Made by a program: the position numbers and the translations under genes. From NCBI RefSeq assembly GCF_002797535.1, contig NZ_PGFD01000002.1:867232-931231 (forward strand): a DNA stretch of 64,000 nucleotides, read 5' to 3'. Source of the stretch: Chryseobacterium geocarposphaerae. GTDB taxonomy: Bacteria > Bacteroidota > Bacteroidia > Flavobacteriales > Weeksellaceae. This document shows, piece by piece, positions 31,812 through 40,101 of the stretch (within the stretch, counting starts at the first letter, position 1; every line of letters starts with the position of its first letter). The notes under the pieces were generated by a model. That model was not told the origin of the DNA and did not search any database. It saw only the letters and a program-made list of their open reading frames with translations.

Positions 31812-32950
31812 TAGCAAACCGTTAACAAAGCACATGAATATGCGAATCTCCCACTCTCAGGAACACAAAGAAGCACTTTTTCTCCTTTTTTCAGCTTTCC
31901 TGAATTCATTAATTCTTCCACAGCGATGAAGATTGATCCAGCTCCGATATTTCCAACTTCAGAAAGATTGTAGAACCATTTTTCCCAAGGGAAATCTAAA
32001 CCTACATTGGCAAATTCTTCTTTTAGTCCTTCTTTAAAATATCCAGAGGAAATATGCGCCAAAACATGGTCTACAGTTTCAGGATCTAAATTATGCTTAT
32101 CAAAAGATGATCTTAAACTTTCAGCACCTTTTACCAGAATATATTTATCTAAAATTTTTGTGTCCTGCTTTAATGCAAAAATCGACTGCTTCAACCATTC
32201 GTCTGATGGGTAATCTGCCCAGGATTTCAGGCTTCCGTCTTCCTGCTTTTCGCAACCAGCGTACATACAAGCTTCGATCTCGTGAGCGTAAGAATAGAAA
32301 TCGATCCATTCTACTTTTAAATTCGTTGCGTTTTCTCTTGGTTTATTTTCCAGCAAGAAAGCTCCTGCTCCGTCGGAAAGCATCCATCTCAGGAATTCTC
32401 TTTTGAAAGCAATGATGGGTCTTTCTTCCAGTAAGATTAAATTTTCTGCTTCATGGTTGAATTTATCTGCCGTCATCCAGGCCGACATTCTTTCAGAACC
32501 TGCACAAACAGCTTTTTCCTGAACTCCTGCTTTCACGGAAAGGAATCCGTAGTTCAGAGCATTCATCCCAGAGTTGCAAAGTCCTGTTGCGGTATTAATT
32601 TCAATAGATCTTCCGATGTTGAGCTCACCATGAACCATTGAAGCGTGGGAAGGCTGAATCTGATCGGGTGATGTTGTTCCGACAGACAATAATTTCATGT
32701 CTTCCTTTTTGAAATTTTCATCAAAAAGTCCCTCAATCGCTTTTGCTGTGATCTGAGCATTCGTATGAGTAGGGTTTCCTTCTTTGTCTAAAGCATAATA
32801 TCTTGTCGTAATTTTATTATTTCTTAAAATAAGTGCTTTTGCTTTAGATTTTGCGCCATTTATATAACCAAGATACGTTTCCATTTCGTCATTAGAAACC
32901 GGCTCATTGGGTAAGTATTTTGATGCTTTTGTTATAAATACGTCGTACAT
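31811..32950 (-). CDS. darB: Dialkylresorcinol synthesis ketosynthase DarB (KAS III-like)
   Basis: A 379-residue KAS III-type condensing enzyme. Cys125 is in ATGLCNSGMNALNYG, His in LAHISSGYFKEGL (about 290) and Asn in LSEVGNIGAGSIFIA (about 324). It matches DarB, which with DarA condenses two fatty acyl-derived chains to a cyclohexanedione that becomes the dialkylresorcinol half of flexirubin. It is two bases downstream of darA and overlaps the next dehydratase by one base. The order darA-darB fixes the identity of the cluster. Confidence 0.92.
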   Translation of the reverse strand: MYDVFITKASKYLPNEPVSNDEMETYLGYINGAKSKAKALILRNNKITTRYYALDKEGNPTHTNAQITAKAIEGLFDENFKKEDMKLLSVGTTSPDQIQPSHASMVHGELNIGRSIEINTATGLCNSGMNALNYGFLSVKAGVQEKAVCAGSERMSAWMTADKFNHEAENLILLEERPIIAFKREFLRWMLSDGAGAFLLENKPRENATNLKVEWIDFYSYAHEIEACMYAGCEKQEDGSLKSWADYPSDEWLKQSIFALKQDTKILDKYILVKGAESLRSSFDKHNLDPETVDHVLAHISSGYFKEGLKEEFANVGLDFPWEKWFYNLSEVGNIGAGSIFIAVEELMNSGKLKKGEKVLLCVPESGRFAYSCALLTVC

Positions 32951-32951
32951 T

Positions 32952-33866
32952 CTATTTTAAATTAATTCCTTGTAAATATTCTCTTTGTTTTTTTCTTTTC
33001 AACCAAAAAATTGGTGTTGTCAACAGGTGTAAAACCAATACGATAGGTGAAATGATCCATATCGCAGCCATCAAATATACCTTAAAGAATTTGATAAGCA
33101 ATGGTCGTTTTTCTTTTTTCTTGATAATCAGGTTGGACCAGATGGTGAAGATTTTGTTTCCTACTTTTTCCACTCTTACTAAAAATGCACGGATCTCTAT
33201 TGCTCCGTTTTTTACCAAATCGGGCTGTAAACCTTCAAAATCATTATTCTTAAAGTGGGATTCAATAATCTTTCCATATTTCACAGCGCCATTAATCTCT
33301 TCATCCGAAACTCCAGCTGCGGGAAGTAATCCTGATTTTTCTTTTTGTCCGCCAATCATCCAACGAATCACCGTCAGAACACTTGTATAGTTGTCATGTC
33401 TGTCTACTAAAGCAATGTTTCCTATTAGTTTAGCTTGCAGGTCTTTTAAATACACTTTCAGTTTTTCCTGAGAGAGCATCCACATATTTCTTGTTCCGGA
33501 AACGGTAACAACAGGGGTGTCTTTCAGGATTTTTTCTGCATAGCCGCTTTTTAAAAATGAAATAATGGGGATGGAAGGAGTTAAATACCAAACCTGATAT
33601 CCGAAAATAATAAGGTCGTATTTTGTATTCAATACCTCATCAGGTGGAGGAAGGATTTCACTTGGGATCTGTAAATATGACTCAGGAAATGTATTAAAGA
33701 ATATGTCATTCGGCCACGGAAAAGGAAAGTCCTTTTTCATTTTAATATTATAATACGTAACATGATACTCGTCTTTTTTGTCTTCGAAAGGACGGGCTAT
33801 GTTCTTTACAATATCTTCGAGCTGACCTGTCTGAGTATAATATAGTACAAGAATATTCTTCTTCAT
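32952..33866 (-). CDS. darA: Dialkylresorcinol condensing enzyme DarA
   Basis: A 304-residue protein with a flavodoxin-like N-terminus (ILVLYYTQTGQLEDIVK, FMN-phosphate loop at about 10-16; FGYQVWYLTPSIPI near 94). A C-terminal membrane-proximal part (about 255-290) contains a hydrophobic helix (VYLMAAIWIISPIVLVLHLL). This is the typical layout of DarA, which works with DarB on the dialkylresorcinol ring and may supply the oxidation to the aromatic form. It starts the dar segment of the minus-strand operon, 43 bases after the MMPL fusion gene. Confidence 0.92.
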   Translation of the reverse strand: MKKNILVLYYTQTGQLEDIVKNIARPFEDKKDEYHVTYYNIKMKKDFPFPWPNDIFFNTFPESYLQIPSEILPPPDEVLNTKYDLIIFGYQVWYLTPSIPIISFLKSGYAEKILKDTPVVTVSGTRNMWMLSQEKLKVYLKDLQAKLIGNIALVDRHDNYTSVLTVIRWMIGGQKEKSGLLPAAGVSDEEINGAVKYGKIIESHFKNNDFEGLQPDLVKNGAIEIRAFLVRVEKVGNKIFTIWSNLIIKKKEKRPLLIKFFKVYLMAAIWIISPIVLVLHLLTTPIFWLKRKKQREYLQGINLK

Positions 33867-33909
33867 GTGTTTTGTTATTATTTACAAAAATATGTTTTTC
33901 AGTGGTATA

Positions 33910-36900
33910 TTATGTATGTCTATATATTTTTATTGATGCTGAACCGAATTCCAAGGTATAATTTTCATGTTCTAAAGAAAAATTTTCTTCGCAAATAAAT
34001 ATAATTTTCTTAGGAAGTTCTTTTAAATGCCCAAGATCAAAAGAATCAGCAGAGATCAGAACCGTATCAATTTCTTTGTTAATTTCTGAGAAATTGTTGA
34101 TGTACTTGATTTTTCTCTGCTTTACTATATAGCTATGTCTTGCAACTTCGCGTTTTTCCGGATCAACAATAAAACCGAATATCCTTCTGCTTGCCTGTTG
34201 GAGTGTCAGTAAAATATCTTTTTGACCGTAATCATTGGCAATGTGCAGAATATTTCCGTCTTTTGGAAGGTGTTTGTTCAGTTCAAAGTATACCGATTTG
34301 TTTTTATTAAAATCGTCCTTTATTTCTTTTACAACTTCAGTATCCTTATATAAAAAGCTTAGAAATAGTTTCTTTTTAAAATAGTTTTCATCTTCCAGTT
34401 CATTTCTGAGTTTTGAAAACTCCTCTCTGAAATAAGCATTTATCTTTTTTGTCCTTTCCGAATATGTTTTTCCGAAATTAAGGTCATCTTTATGAATTCG
34501 CTCACCGATTTTTACGGTAATAGCTCCGTCGTAGATAATGAAATCTCCTTTTGGTAATACCTCGGAATTTCCATGAATGTAGACAGGAACAACATCTAAC
34601 CCAAATTCTTCTGCAATATAAAATGCTCCTTTATGAAATCTTTTTACATCATTGGTGTAAGAACGCTCTGCTTCCGGGAATACAACTAAAGAATAGCCGT
34701 GTGCTACTTTTTCTTTCAGCTGGTTCATACCGTTTTCGATGCCTTGAGAAACAGGATAGAATCCGAGAGCTCTTACCATCCTTCCAAAAATTGGAGAGTT
34801 ATACACCCAGTCATTGACTAAGTAAATAATTTTATGGTTAGCCATTGCCAAAGCAAGGGTGTCAAGAAAAGAGGTGTGATTGGCTATGATGACGGCGGGT
34901 TTGCTGAAATCTTCATTTGGGTTTCTGATCAGTCTCTTTTTTACAAACGGATTCGTATGTAAAACGGAAACTAAAAATTTAGCCATGATCAATTTGATGA
35001 GCTCTAACGTTTTTCCTTTAGAATTTTTTGCAAAAATGCTTCCGAATGCAGAGAAAATTAGTCCCCCCAATCCGTAATATAAAAAGGAGAGAACAGAATT
35101 GACGAATAATCTGAAAGTAATCGGTGAAAGTCCTTTTTTGGCTCTGTTTGTAATCAATAACCTAAACCAGAACGGATATAATGTTGAGGTAATAATAATT
35201 ACAGAAAACATCCCAATTAATGCTACCAAAGCTAAAGAGTGTAATGCAGGATGTTTGGCAAAAATCAAAGAACCGATAGAAAGTACTGTGGTGAAAACGG
35301 CTAAGATAATAGAAGTTCTGTACGTCGGAAGTTCATTTTTCCCGGTGGTATGCTCTTTCTGCATGGCCTGAGTAAGGAAAATGCTGAAATCATCTCCTAC
35401 TCCGAAAACCAGAGTACAAACAACGGTACTGAAAATATTAAGTTCTAATCCTAAAAAGTAAAGAATTCCTGCGGTGACAACTCCTGTCAAAACAATGGGA
35501 AACATTGTGAGGAGTGTCAATTCAAAATTTCGGAAGAAAACAATGATGGTTAAAATGATGGCTAACAAAGAATAATTGATCAGGGTATTAAAATCTCTTT
35601 TCAATAACCCTAAAAAGTTTTCATTCATCTGTTGGCGGTCGATTGCTAACGCATCATGATTTTTTTCAACATCTTTGATGAAAGCATCTCTTTTTTTATC
35701 ATCTACCTTTACAACATTTGAAACGGTGTAAAAGCCGTTTTCGTTACTTAAAAACTCAGAAATCTGTAGAGCTTTTACTTTTTCGTAGTCTTTTAAGGTT
35801 AGAGGAATATAGTTTTTGTTTAAATTCTCATTGAACTGATCAAATGCCGAACTGTTGAATCCAAATTGATTTCCGTTTTTTATTAATTCGGAAATCGTCT
35901 GGTTTTTCTTTTGAGTATTCCAGAACCTTTTCCACTCCTCAATCTTTCGTTGCTGATCTTTTTCCGATAAAACAACATTTCCCAGTGAATTATAGCTTAA
36001 AATTTTTCCCTCTTTCTTTTCTTTTTCTAAAAATTGACTCAGTTGAGAGTTTCTGGCTAAAGCTTCATTTTCCGAATTTCCGTAAGAAATTGTATAAATG
36101 GATTTTGAAGTAATATCTGAAAGTTTCTGAAGTTTTGCTTCACTTATTTTTAAATCTTTCGGAATATAATTTAAGTCTCCGATATCTTCATTAAAGCCAA
36201 CATGCCTGAAACCGAAAAGACAGATTAAAATAATCGCGGAGCAGCCGATAATCAAAGGTTTGTTTTTTTCATAAGGATAAGAACCTATTTTATCGATGAA
36301 ATTTGAGTTAACCGCTTTTTCTTTTGTCTTCGGCTTGTATAATTGAGGGACAATGATCAGCGCCGTAATGGATGATAAAATAACTGTGATGGCAGCAAAA
36401 AGGCCCAAATCCTTTAAAGCTTCTGAGCGTACAAAAACGAGACACAGAAACGAAACTGCTGTCGTGGCGCTACTTAAAATAATAGGCTGTGTAATTTCTT
36501 TGTATAGCTCTTCAATATTGTTATTGTGCTTATAGTGTGTTAAAATATGAAGTGCATAATCGATGGTGATTCCTATCAATATGGCTCCAACACTTAAAGA
36601 AATAGCTGAGATTTTATCTTTAATAAAGTATAAAATCAGTAATGCGAGTAAAACAGAGAAAACGGTGGGCAGGAAAACAATGATTGGCGTAAATACATTT
36701 CTGAAGTAATAAATCAGCAAAAGTAAAAGTACCGTCATAGAAATAATGACTGTATTCTGAATGTCTTTTTTGATTTGCTGGGCATTGGCAACGGCAATAA
36801 CCGGTGATCCGAAATAACTGATTTCCGTTTTTCCTTTGAATTGTTTGTTGAGGTTATCTTTTATTTCATTCAGTTGATTAATAAACGCTTCATTATTTTT

Positions 36901-37563
36901 GGTGTCATTGCTTTTATTTTTCGGATCGATGAAAAGAAGAAGGTTTTTTCCGTCTTTGGTAATGATGTAATTATCTTCAAGCTTAAAATCTTTACTGATA
37001 TTAAGGGCGTTCAGTTTTTTGATCCCTAAAAAAGTAATCCCTAGCGGATCTTTTTTAATGAAGTCTTTGGTGACAAGGCTTGTTGGGGAAACAAGAGAAA
37101 TATAATTGTTTTCAACCTGTTTTGCTATACTGTCTTTTTGAAGCTTTCTTTCAATTTCTTTATAATCGTTTTCGTTTAAGAATAAGGGAAGGTTCTGATT
37201 CACAAAATCAAAGGTTTCCGAAATCTCATTGTCGTTCACTTTTCCCTGGACCGAACCAATGTATTTTTGCAAAGGCTCAATTTTAGTTAAAAAAGAATCG
37301 GCAGTCTCCGAAAGCTGAAATTGATCTTCTTTGGACTTATTTTCAATAATGACAATGATTTTATCTGAAAAATTAAGTTGTTGAAGAACTTTTGCAGTAA
37401 GATCTGATTTTTCATTTTTAGGAATTATCTGGTTGATATCTTCTTCAAAATTGATTTTTGAAGCGAAAAAAACGCATAAAGCAGCTATTCCTGCTGCAAC
37501 AACTACAGAAAGAATCTTATTTTTTGATATGAGATAATATAAAAATATGAAGAAACGATGCAT
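33910..37563 (-). CDS. Trifunctional MMPL transporter/lysophospholipid acyltransferase/methyltransferase-like protein
   Basis: A 1217-residue fusion. Residues 1-820 form an MMPL/RND-type transporter with two sets of membrane helices and periplasmic loops, including the VGAILIGITIDYALHILTHY and VFGVGDDFSIFLTQAM helix motifs. Residues about 860-1065 form a PlsC-like acyltransferase with NHTSFLD (His-x4-Asp) and FPEAERS. Residues about 1075-1217 form a Rossmann-like methyltransferase domain whose SAM motif (ILHIANDYGQKDILL) is degenerate. Such fusions are known from flexirubin/aryl polyene clusters of Bacteroidota and probably export and acylate the pigment. It is the first gene of the minus-strand operon. 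Confidence 0.9.
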   Translation of the reverse strand: MHRFFIFLYYLISKNKILSVVVAAGIAALCVFFASKINFEEDINQIIPKNEKSDLTAKVLQQLNFSDKIIVIIENKSKEDQFQLSETADSFLTKIEPLQKYIGSVQGKVNDNEISETFDFVNQNLPLFLNENDYKEIERKLQKDSIAKQVENNYISLVSPTSLVTKDFIKKDPLGITFLGIKKLNALNISKDFKLEDNYIITKDGKNLLLFIDPKNKSNDTKNNEAFINQLNEIKDNLNKQFKGKTEISYFGSPVIAVANAQQIKKDIQNTVIISMTVLLLLLIYYFRNVFTPIIVFLPTVFSVLLALLILYFIKDKISAISLSVGAILIGITIDYALHILTHYKHNNNIEELYKEITQPIILSSATTAVSFLCLVFVRSEALKDLGLFAAITVILSSITALIIVPQLYKPKTKEKAVNSNFIDKIGSYPYEKNKPLIIGCSAIILICLFGFRHVGFNEDIGDLNYIPKDLKISEAKLQKLSDITSKSIYTISYGNSENEALARNSQLSQFLEKEKKEGKILSYNSLGNVVLSEKDQQRKIEEWKRFWNTQKKNQTISELIKNGNQFGFNSSAFDQFNENLNKNYIPLTLKDYEKVKALQISEFLSNENGFYTVSNVVKVDDKKRDAFIKDVEKNHDALAIDRQQMNENFLGLLKRDFNTLINYSLLAIILTIIVFFRNFELTLLTMFPIVLTGVVTAGILYFLGLELNIFSTVVCTLVFGVGDDFSIFLTQAMQKEHTTGKNELPTYRTSIILAVFTTVLSIGSLIFAKHPALHSLALVALIGMFSVIIITSTLYPFWFRLLITNRAKKGLSPITFRLFVNSVLSFLYYGLGGLIFSAFGSIFAKNSKGKTLELIKLIMAKFLVSVLHTNPFVKKRLIRNPNEDFSKPAVIIANHTSFLDTLALAMANHKIIYLVNDWVYNSPIFGRMVRALGFYPVSQGIENGMNQLKEKVAHGYSLVVFPEAERSYTNDVKRFHKGAFYIAEEFGLDVVPVYIHGNSEVLPKGDFIIYDGAITVKIGERIHKDDLNFGKTYSERTKKINAYFREEFSKLRNELEDENYFKKKLFLSFLYKDTEVVKEIKDDFNKNKSVYFELNKHLPKDGNILHIANDYGQKDILLTLQQASRRIFGFIVDPEKREVARHSYIVKQRKIKYINNFSEINKEIDTVLISADSFDLGHLKELPKKIIFICEENFSLEHENYTLEFGSASIKIYRHT

Positions 37564-37680
37564 TACATTATAAAATCAAGTTTGCAAATTTAAATTTTTA
37601 AGAGGGAGTTCAAAATTTTTATAAAGAAAGTTTGATTTGAAAATCAATAAAATATTTATAGCCCGAATGAAAAAAACTTA

Positions 37681-37688
37681 TACTTTTG
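37681..37688 (+). promoter_or_regulatory. -7 promoter element for the EpsG-like gene pair
   Basis: TACTTTTG matches TAnnTTTG, 63 bases before the ATG at 37752. The gap is otherwise AT-rich. It marks the switch from the pigment cluster to surface-polysaccharide genes. Confidence 0.5.
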
Positions 37689-37751
37689 CAAATAATGTCT
37701 TTGCAGAGAGACTTTGAAACAAAATCATTCTAATTCGAGGAACTGTTTTGT

Positions 37752-38744
37752 ATGCATAAACTGTTTGATGAAAAAATAAATGACTTTTTATTTGTCATAA
37801 TTTTCCCGTTCCTTCTTTTATTCATGGCATATTATGGCTTTGAATCTTCTTATGTGAATATGAAGATGTGGGAGAAAGCGCCGGATTTTATGTTCTCTTC
37901 AGTGTATGCTTATCGTGTTATCCCTAATTACTTAAGTATTCATGCGTCCGAAATTTTTACTGAATTGGTAAACGGATTTCCGGGGCTGAAATTTTTTCTT
38001 CTCAAACATGGAAGCTTGTTTTATCATAGCGTTTTTGTTGTAAACAGCTTATTTTTTGTTTTGTCCTCTGTGCTTTTATCTTTTATTTTTAAATTTAATC
38101 CTTCTGTTTTTTTTCAGGATATCAGAATAAAAAGGATTGCACATTTGCTGGCTGTTTTTTTTATTGTAATCACGCAGTATGTGCCGACAAATTGTGATAT
38201 CATAGCGATTTTCTTTTATCTTCTCGGAATTTTATTGAGTTTAAAATACTTTAAACACAAAAAGGGCATTGATTTTTTATTACTGCTTGCCTTGATTTTT
38301 GTCTCAACCTTTGTAAGGGAAACGGCTTGTCTGAATATTGCTTTCTTTGCAGCTCTTTTTGTGAATATGAATAAGCTGGATTTTACCTGTCTAAAAGAAA
38401 TTGCTTTTCTTGTTATTGCTTTTTTGCTGCCTTACTTTGGGTTAAAATTTTTTATTTCCCAGCATGTTTCCTTTGCGGAAGGTGTTTATTTGGTTAAAAA
38501 TTTTACAAGTCCTTTTAACTTGGCAGGTTTATGTTTTGGGATTTTGGGTTTGTATTTCGTGCTTCAGCTTTGTACTTTGGACCAACAAATTATATTAAAA
38601 AAATATCTTCTTTTTTCCTCTCCTTATATCGTAATGATTGCTTTTGTAGGGCTTTTCTGGGAAACGAGACTTTTTATACCTTTACTCCTGACCGGCTTTG
38701 TAGTAGCTTCTCATGAGTTGAAAAAATATCCTGCCGCTTCATGA
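37752..38744 (+). CDS. Multi-pass membrane protein of the polysaccharide region
   Basis: A 330-residue polytopic protein with about nine hydrophobic segments (first IIFPFLLLFMAYYGF). A short motif FVRETACLNIAFF (about 187-199) carries an Arg-Glu pair in a predicted loop. I cannot place it in a named family with confidence; its layout recalls glycan polymerase- or GT-C-type membrane proteins. It overlaps the EpsG-like gene downstream by four bases (ATGA), so both are made together. The likely function is in surface glycan assembly. Confidence 0.7.
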   Translation: MHKLFDEKINDFLFVIIFPFLLLFMAYYGFESSYVNMKMWEKAPDFMFSSVYAYRVIPNYLSIHASEIFTELVNGFPGLKFFLLKHGSLFYHSVFVVNSLFFVLSSVLLSFIFKFNPSVFFQDIRIKRIAHLLAVFFIVITQYVPTNCDIIAIFFYLLGILLSLKYFKHKKGIDFLLLLALIFVSTFVRETACLNIAFFAALFVNMNKLDFTCLKEIAFLVIAFLLPYFGLKFFISQHVSFAEGVYLVKNFTSPFNLAGLCFGILGLYFVLQLCTLDQQIILKKYLLFSSPYIVMIAFVGLFWETRLFIPLLLTGFVVASHELKKYPAAS

Positions 38745-39880
38745 GTATCCTGCATCCATATTATCTTATTGCCATTATTTATATGATGATTTTCAGCTTT
38801 CAGGAAGTGTTTTCCAAAAGAGTTGATAAAAAGTGGCTTTGGTTTTTGGGAATATATCTTATGATTATAGCCGGACTTAGGGACCAGGTAGGGCCGGATT
38901 ATGGAAGTTACCGTGGAATTTATATCTATTCGGGCACAAAAGATTATGTAAGCATTTTTATGAAGGCTCTTAATATGGAGGGACCGCAACCTATGGAGCT
39001 GGAATGGCTTTTTGTGTTGATCAATAAGATCATGCTGAATGTTTTCAATGCACCTTTTTACATGCTTACGTTTGTAATAGCTATATTCACAATCATTTTT
39101 AAAATAGACTACATTGAGGATAATACTTTTTATCCGTTTACTTTTATGTTGTTTATGTTTATCCCTGGCTTTTTTATTGGAGAGAGCGGACAGATCAGGC
39201 AGTGTTTGGGGTCTTTCATCGTCTACTTTGCTATCAAGTTTATAAAACAGCGGAAATTATTTTATTACCTTCTGTTTATTTATATAGGAGCCGGAATTCA
39301 CAATGTTTGCTACGTGTTTCTACCAATGTATTGGCTGGTTCGCGTTCCTTTGAATAAGACCTGGATGCTGATTCTTATAGTTACTTCTATAATTCTTTCT
39401 CCTTTTGAGGTCTATCGTGTTTTCGGGGATTTCTTGACGAGTATTGCTTCTCAAAGTGAGCTGGTGGAAGGTTTTAACGGATATATTGATGAAACGGTAC
39501 AACGACTGAACGGAGGATTTGGAATTCCTGAGGTAATGATGGCTATTCTTACCTTTTTCCTTTTCTTTTTCGATACAAAAATGAAAGAGAAGTTTCCTTA
39601 CTATGAATATCACCGTAATTATGCGGTTGTAGGCATCTGTTTTTATTTTATTTTTAGAAATAACCCAATTTTCTCTTCTCGTCTTGCGGGTGCATTTATT
39701 GGCTTTTCTTATATTATTATTCCAAATGCAATGTATGTTGCTTCTGAAAACACCAAAAAAACAATTTATACTTTCATTATAGCTTTGGTGATGTTCAACT
39801 TTATTGTTTTCTCGAGTTTTAAAAATATTGTAAATGGTAGATTTACCATTGAGCAGTATAAAAATCATCTCTTACCATAA
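38741..39880 (+). CDS. EpsG-family membrane protein (O-antigen polymerase-like)
   Basis: A 379-residue polytopic protein of the EpsG type (PF14897). The early block GLRDQVGPDYGSYRGIY (about 45-61), followed by MELEWLFVLINKIM, is diagnostic, and the central GESGQIRQCLGSFIVYF (about 147-163) is the polymerase-like Arg-containing motif. EpsG proteins are thought to polymerise exopolysaccharide repeat units. A terminator hairpin follows 25 bases after the stop. The matching export genes (wza, wzc) lie about 13 kb away on the same strand. Confidence 0.85.
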   Translation: MSILHPYYLIAIIYMMIFSFQEVFSKRVDKKWLWFLGIYLMIIAGLRDQVGPDYGSYRGIYIYSGTKDYVSIFMKALNMEGPQPMELEWLFVLINKIMLNVFNAPFYMLTFVIAIFTIIFKIDYIEDNTFYPFTFMLFMFIPGFFIGESGQIRQCLGSFIVYFAIKFIKQRKLFYYLLFIYIGAGIHNVCYVFLPMYWLVRVPLNKTWMLILIVTSIILSPFEVYRVFGDFLTSIASQSELVEGFNGYIDETVQRLNGGFGIPEVMMAILTFFLFFFDTKMKEKFPYYEYHRNYAVVGICFYFIFRNNPIFSSRLAGAFIGFSYIIIPNAMYVASENTKKTIYTFIIALVMFNFIVFSSFKNIVNGRFTIEQYKNHLLP

Positions 39881-39905
39881 ATTTCCGCTTTTGGCTTTAA
39901 ATAGG

Positions 39906-39931
39906 GCGATACGTAATGTATCGCTTTTTTT
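39906..39931 (+). terminator. Intrinsic terminator after the EpsG-like gene
   Basis: The stem GCGATAC/GTATCGC (39906-39912 and 39918-39924) with loop gtaat is followed by seven T residues. Confidence 0.85.
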
Positions 39932-39968
39932 ATTTTGTTTATTTGGATTAAAATTAATCTTGAATTGC

Positions 39969-39998
39969 TTGTTTCTGTGTAATATTATTATATTTTTG
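39969..39998 (+). promoter_or_regulatory. Complete Bacteroidota promoter for the T9SS-secreted protein gene
   Basis: TTG (39969-39971), 19 bases, then TATTTTTG (39991-39998) matches the TTG-N19-TAnnTTTG consensus. It leaves a leader of about 100 bases before the ATG at 40102. It is one of the two best promoters in the window. Confidence 0.65.
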
Positions 39999-40101
39999 CA
40001 TTCGAACATGGATGGTGAATAATTTATTAGTAAACGTATATTTTTATTTTTTGTTTAAATTAAATATGCTAATTTTTAATTATTAATAATTTTTACCATT
40101 T

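Noticed and set aside
39320..39868. 182-residue minus-strand ORF opposite the EpsG-like gene
   Set aside because: The protein is low-complexity basic sequence with no domain, and the sense frame carries clear family motifs.
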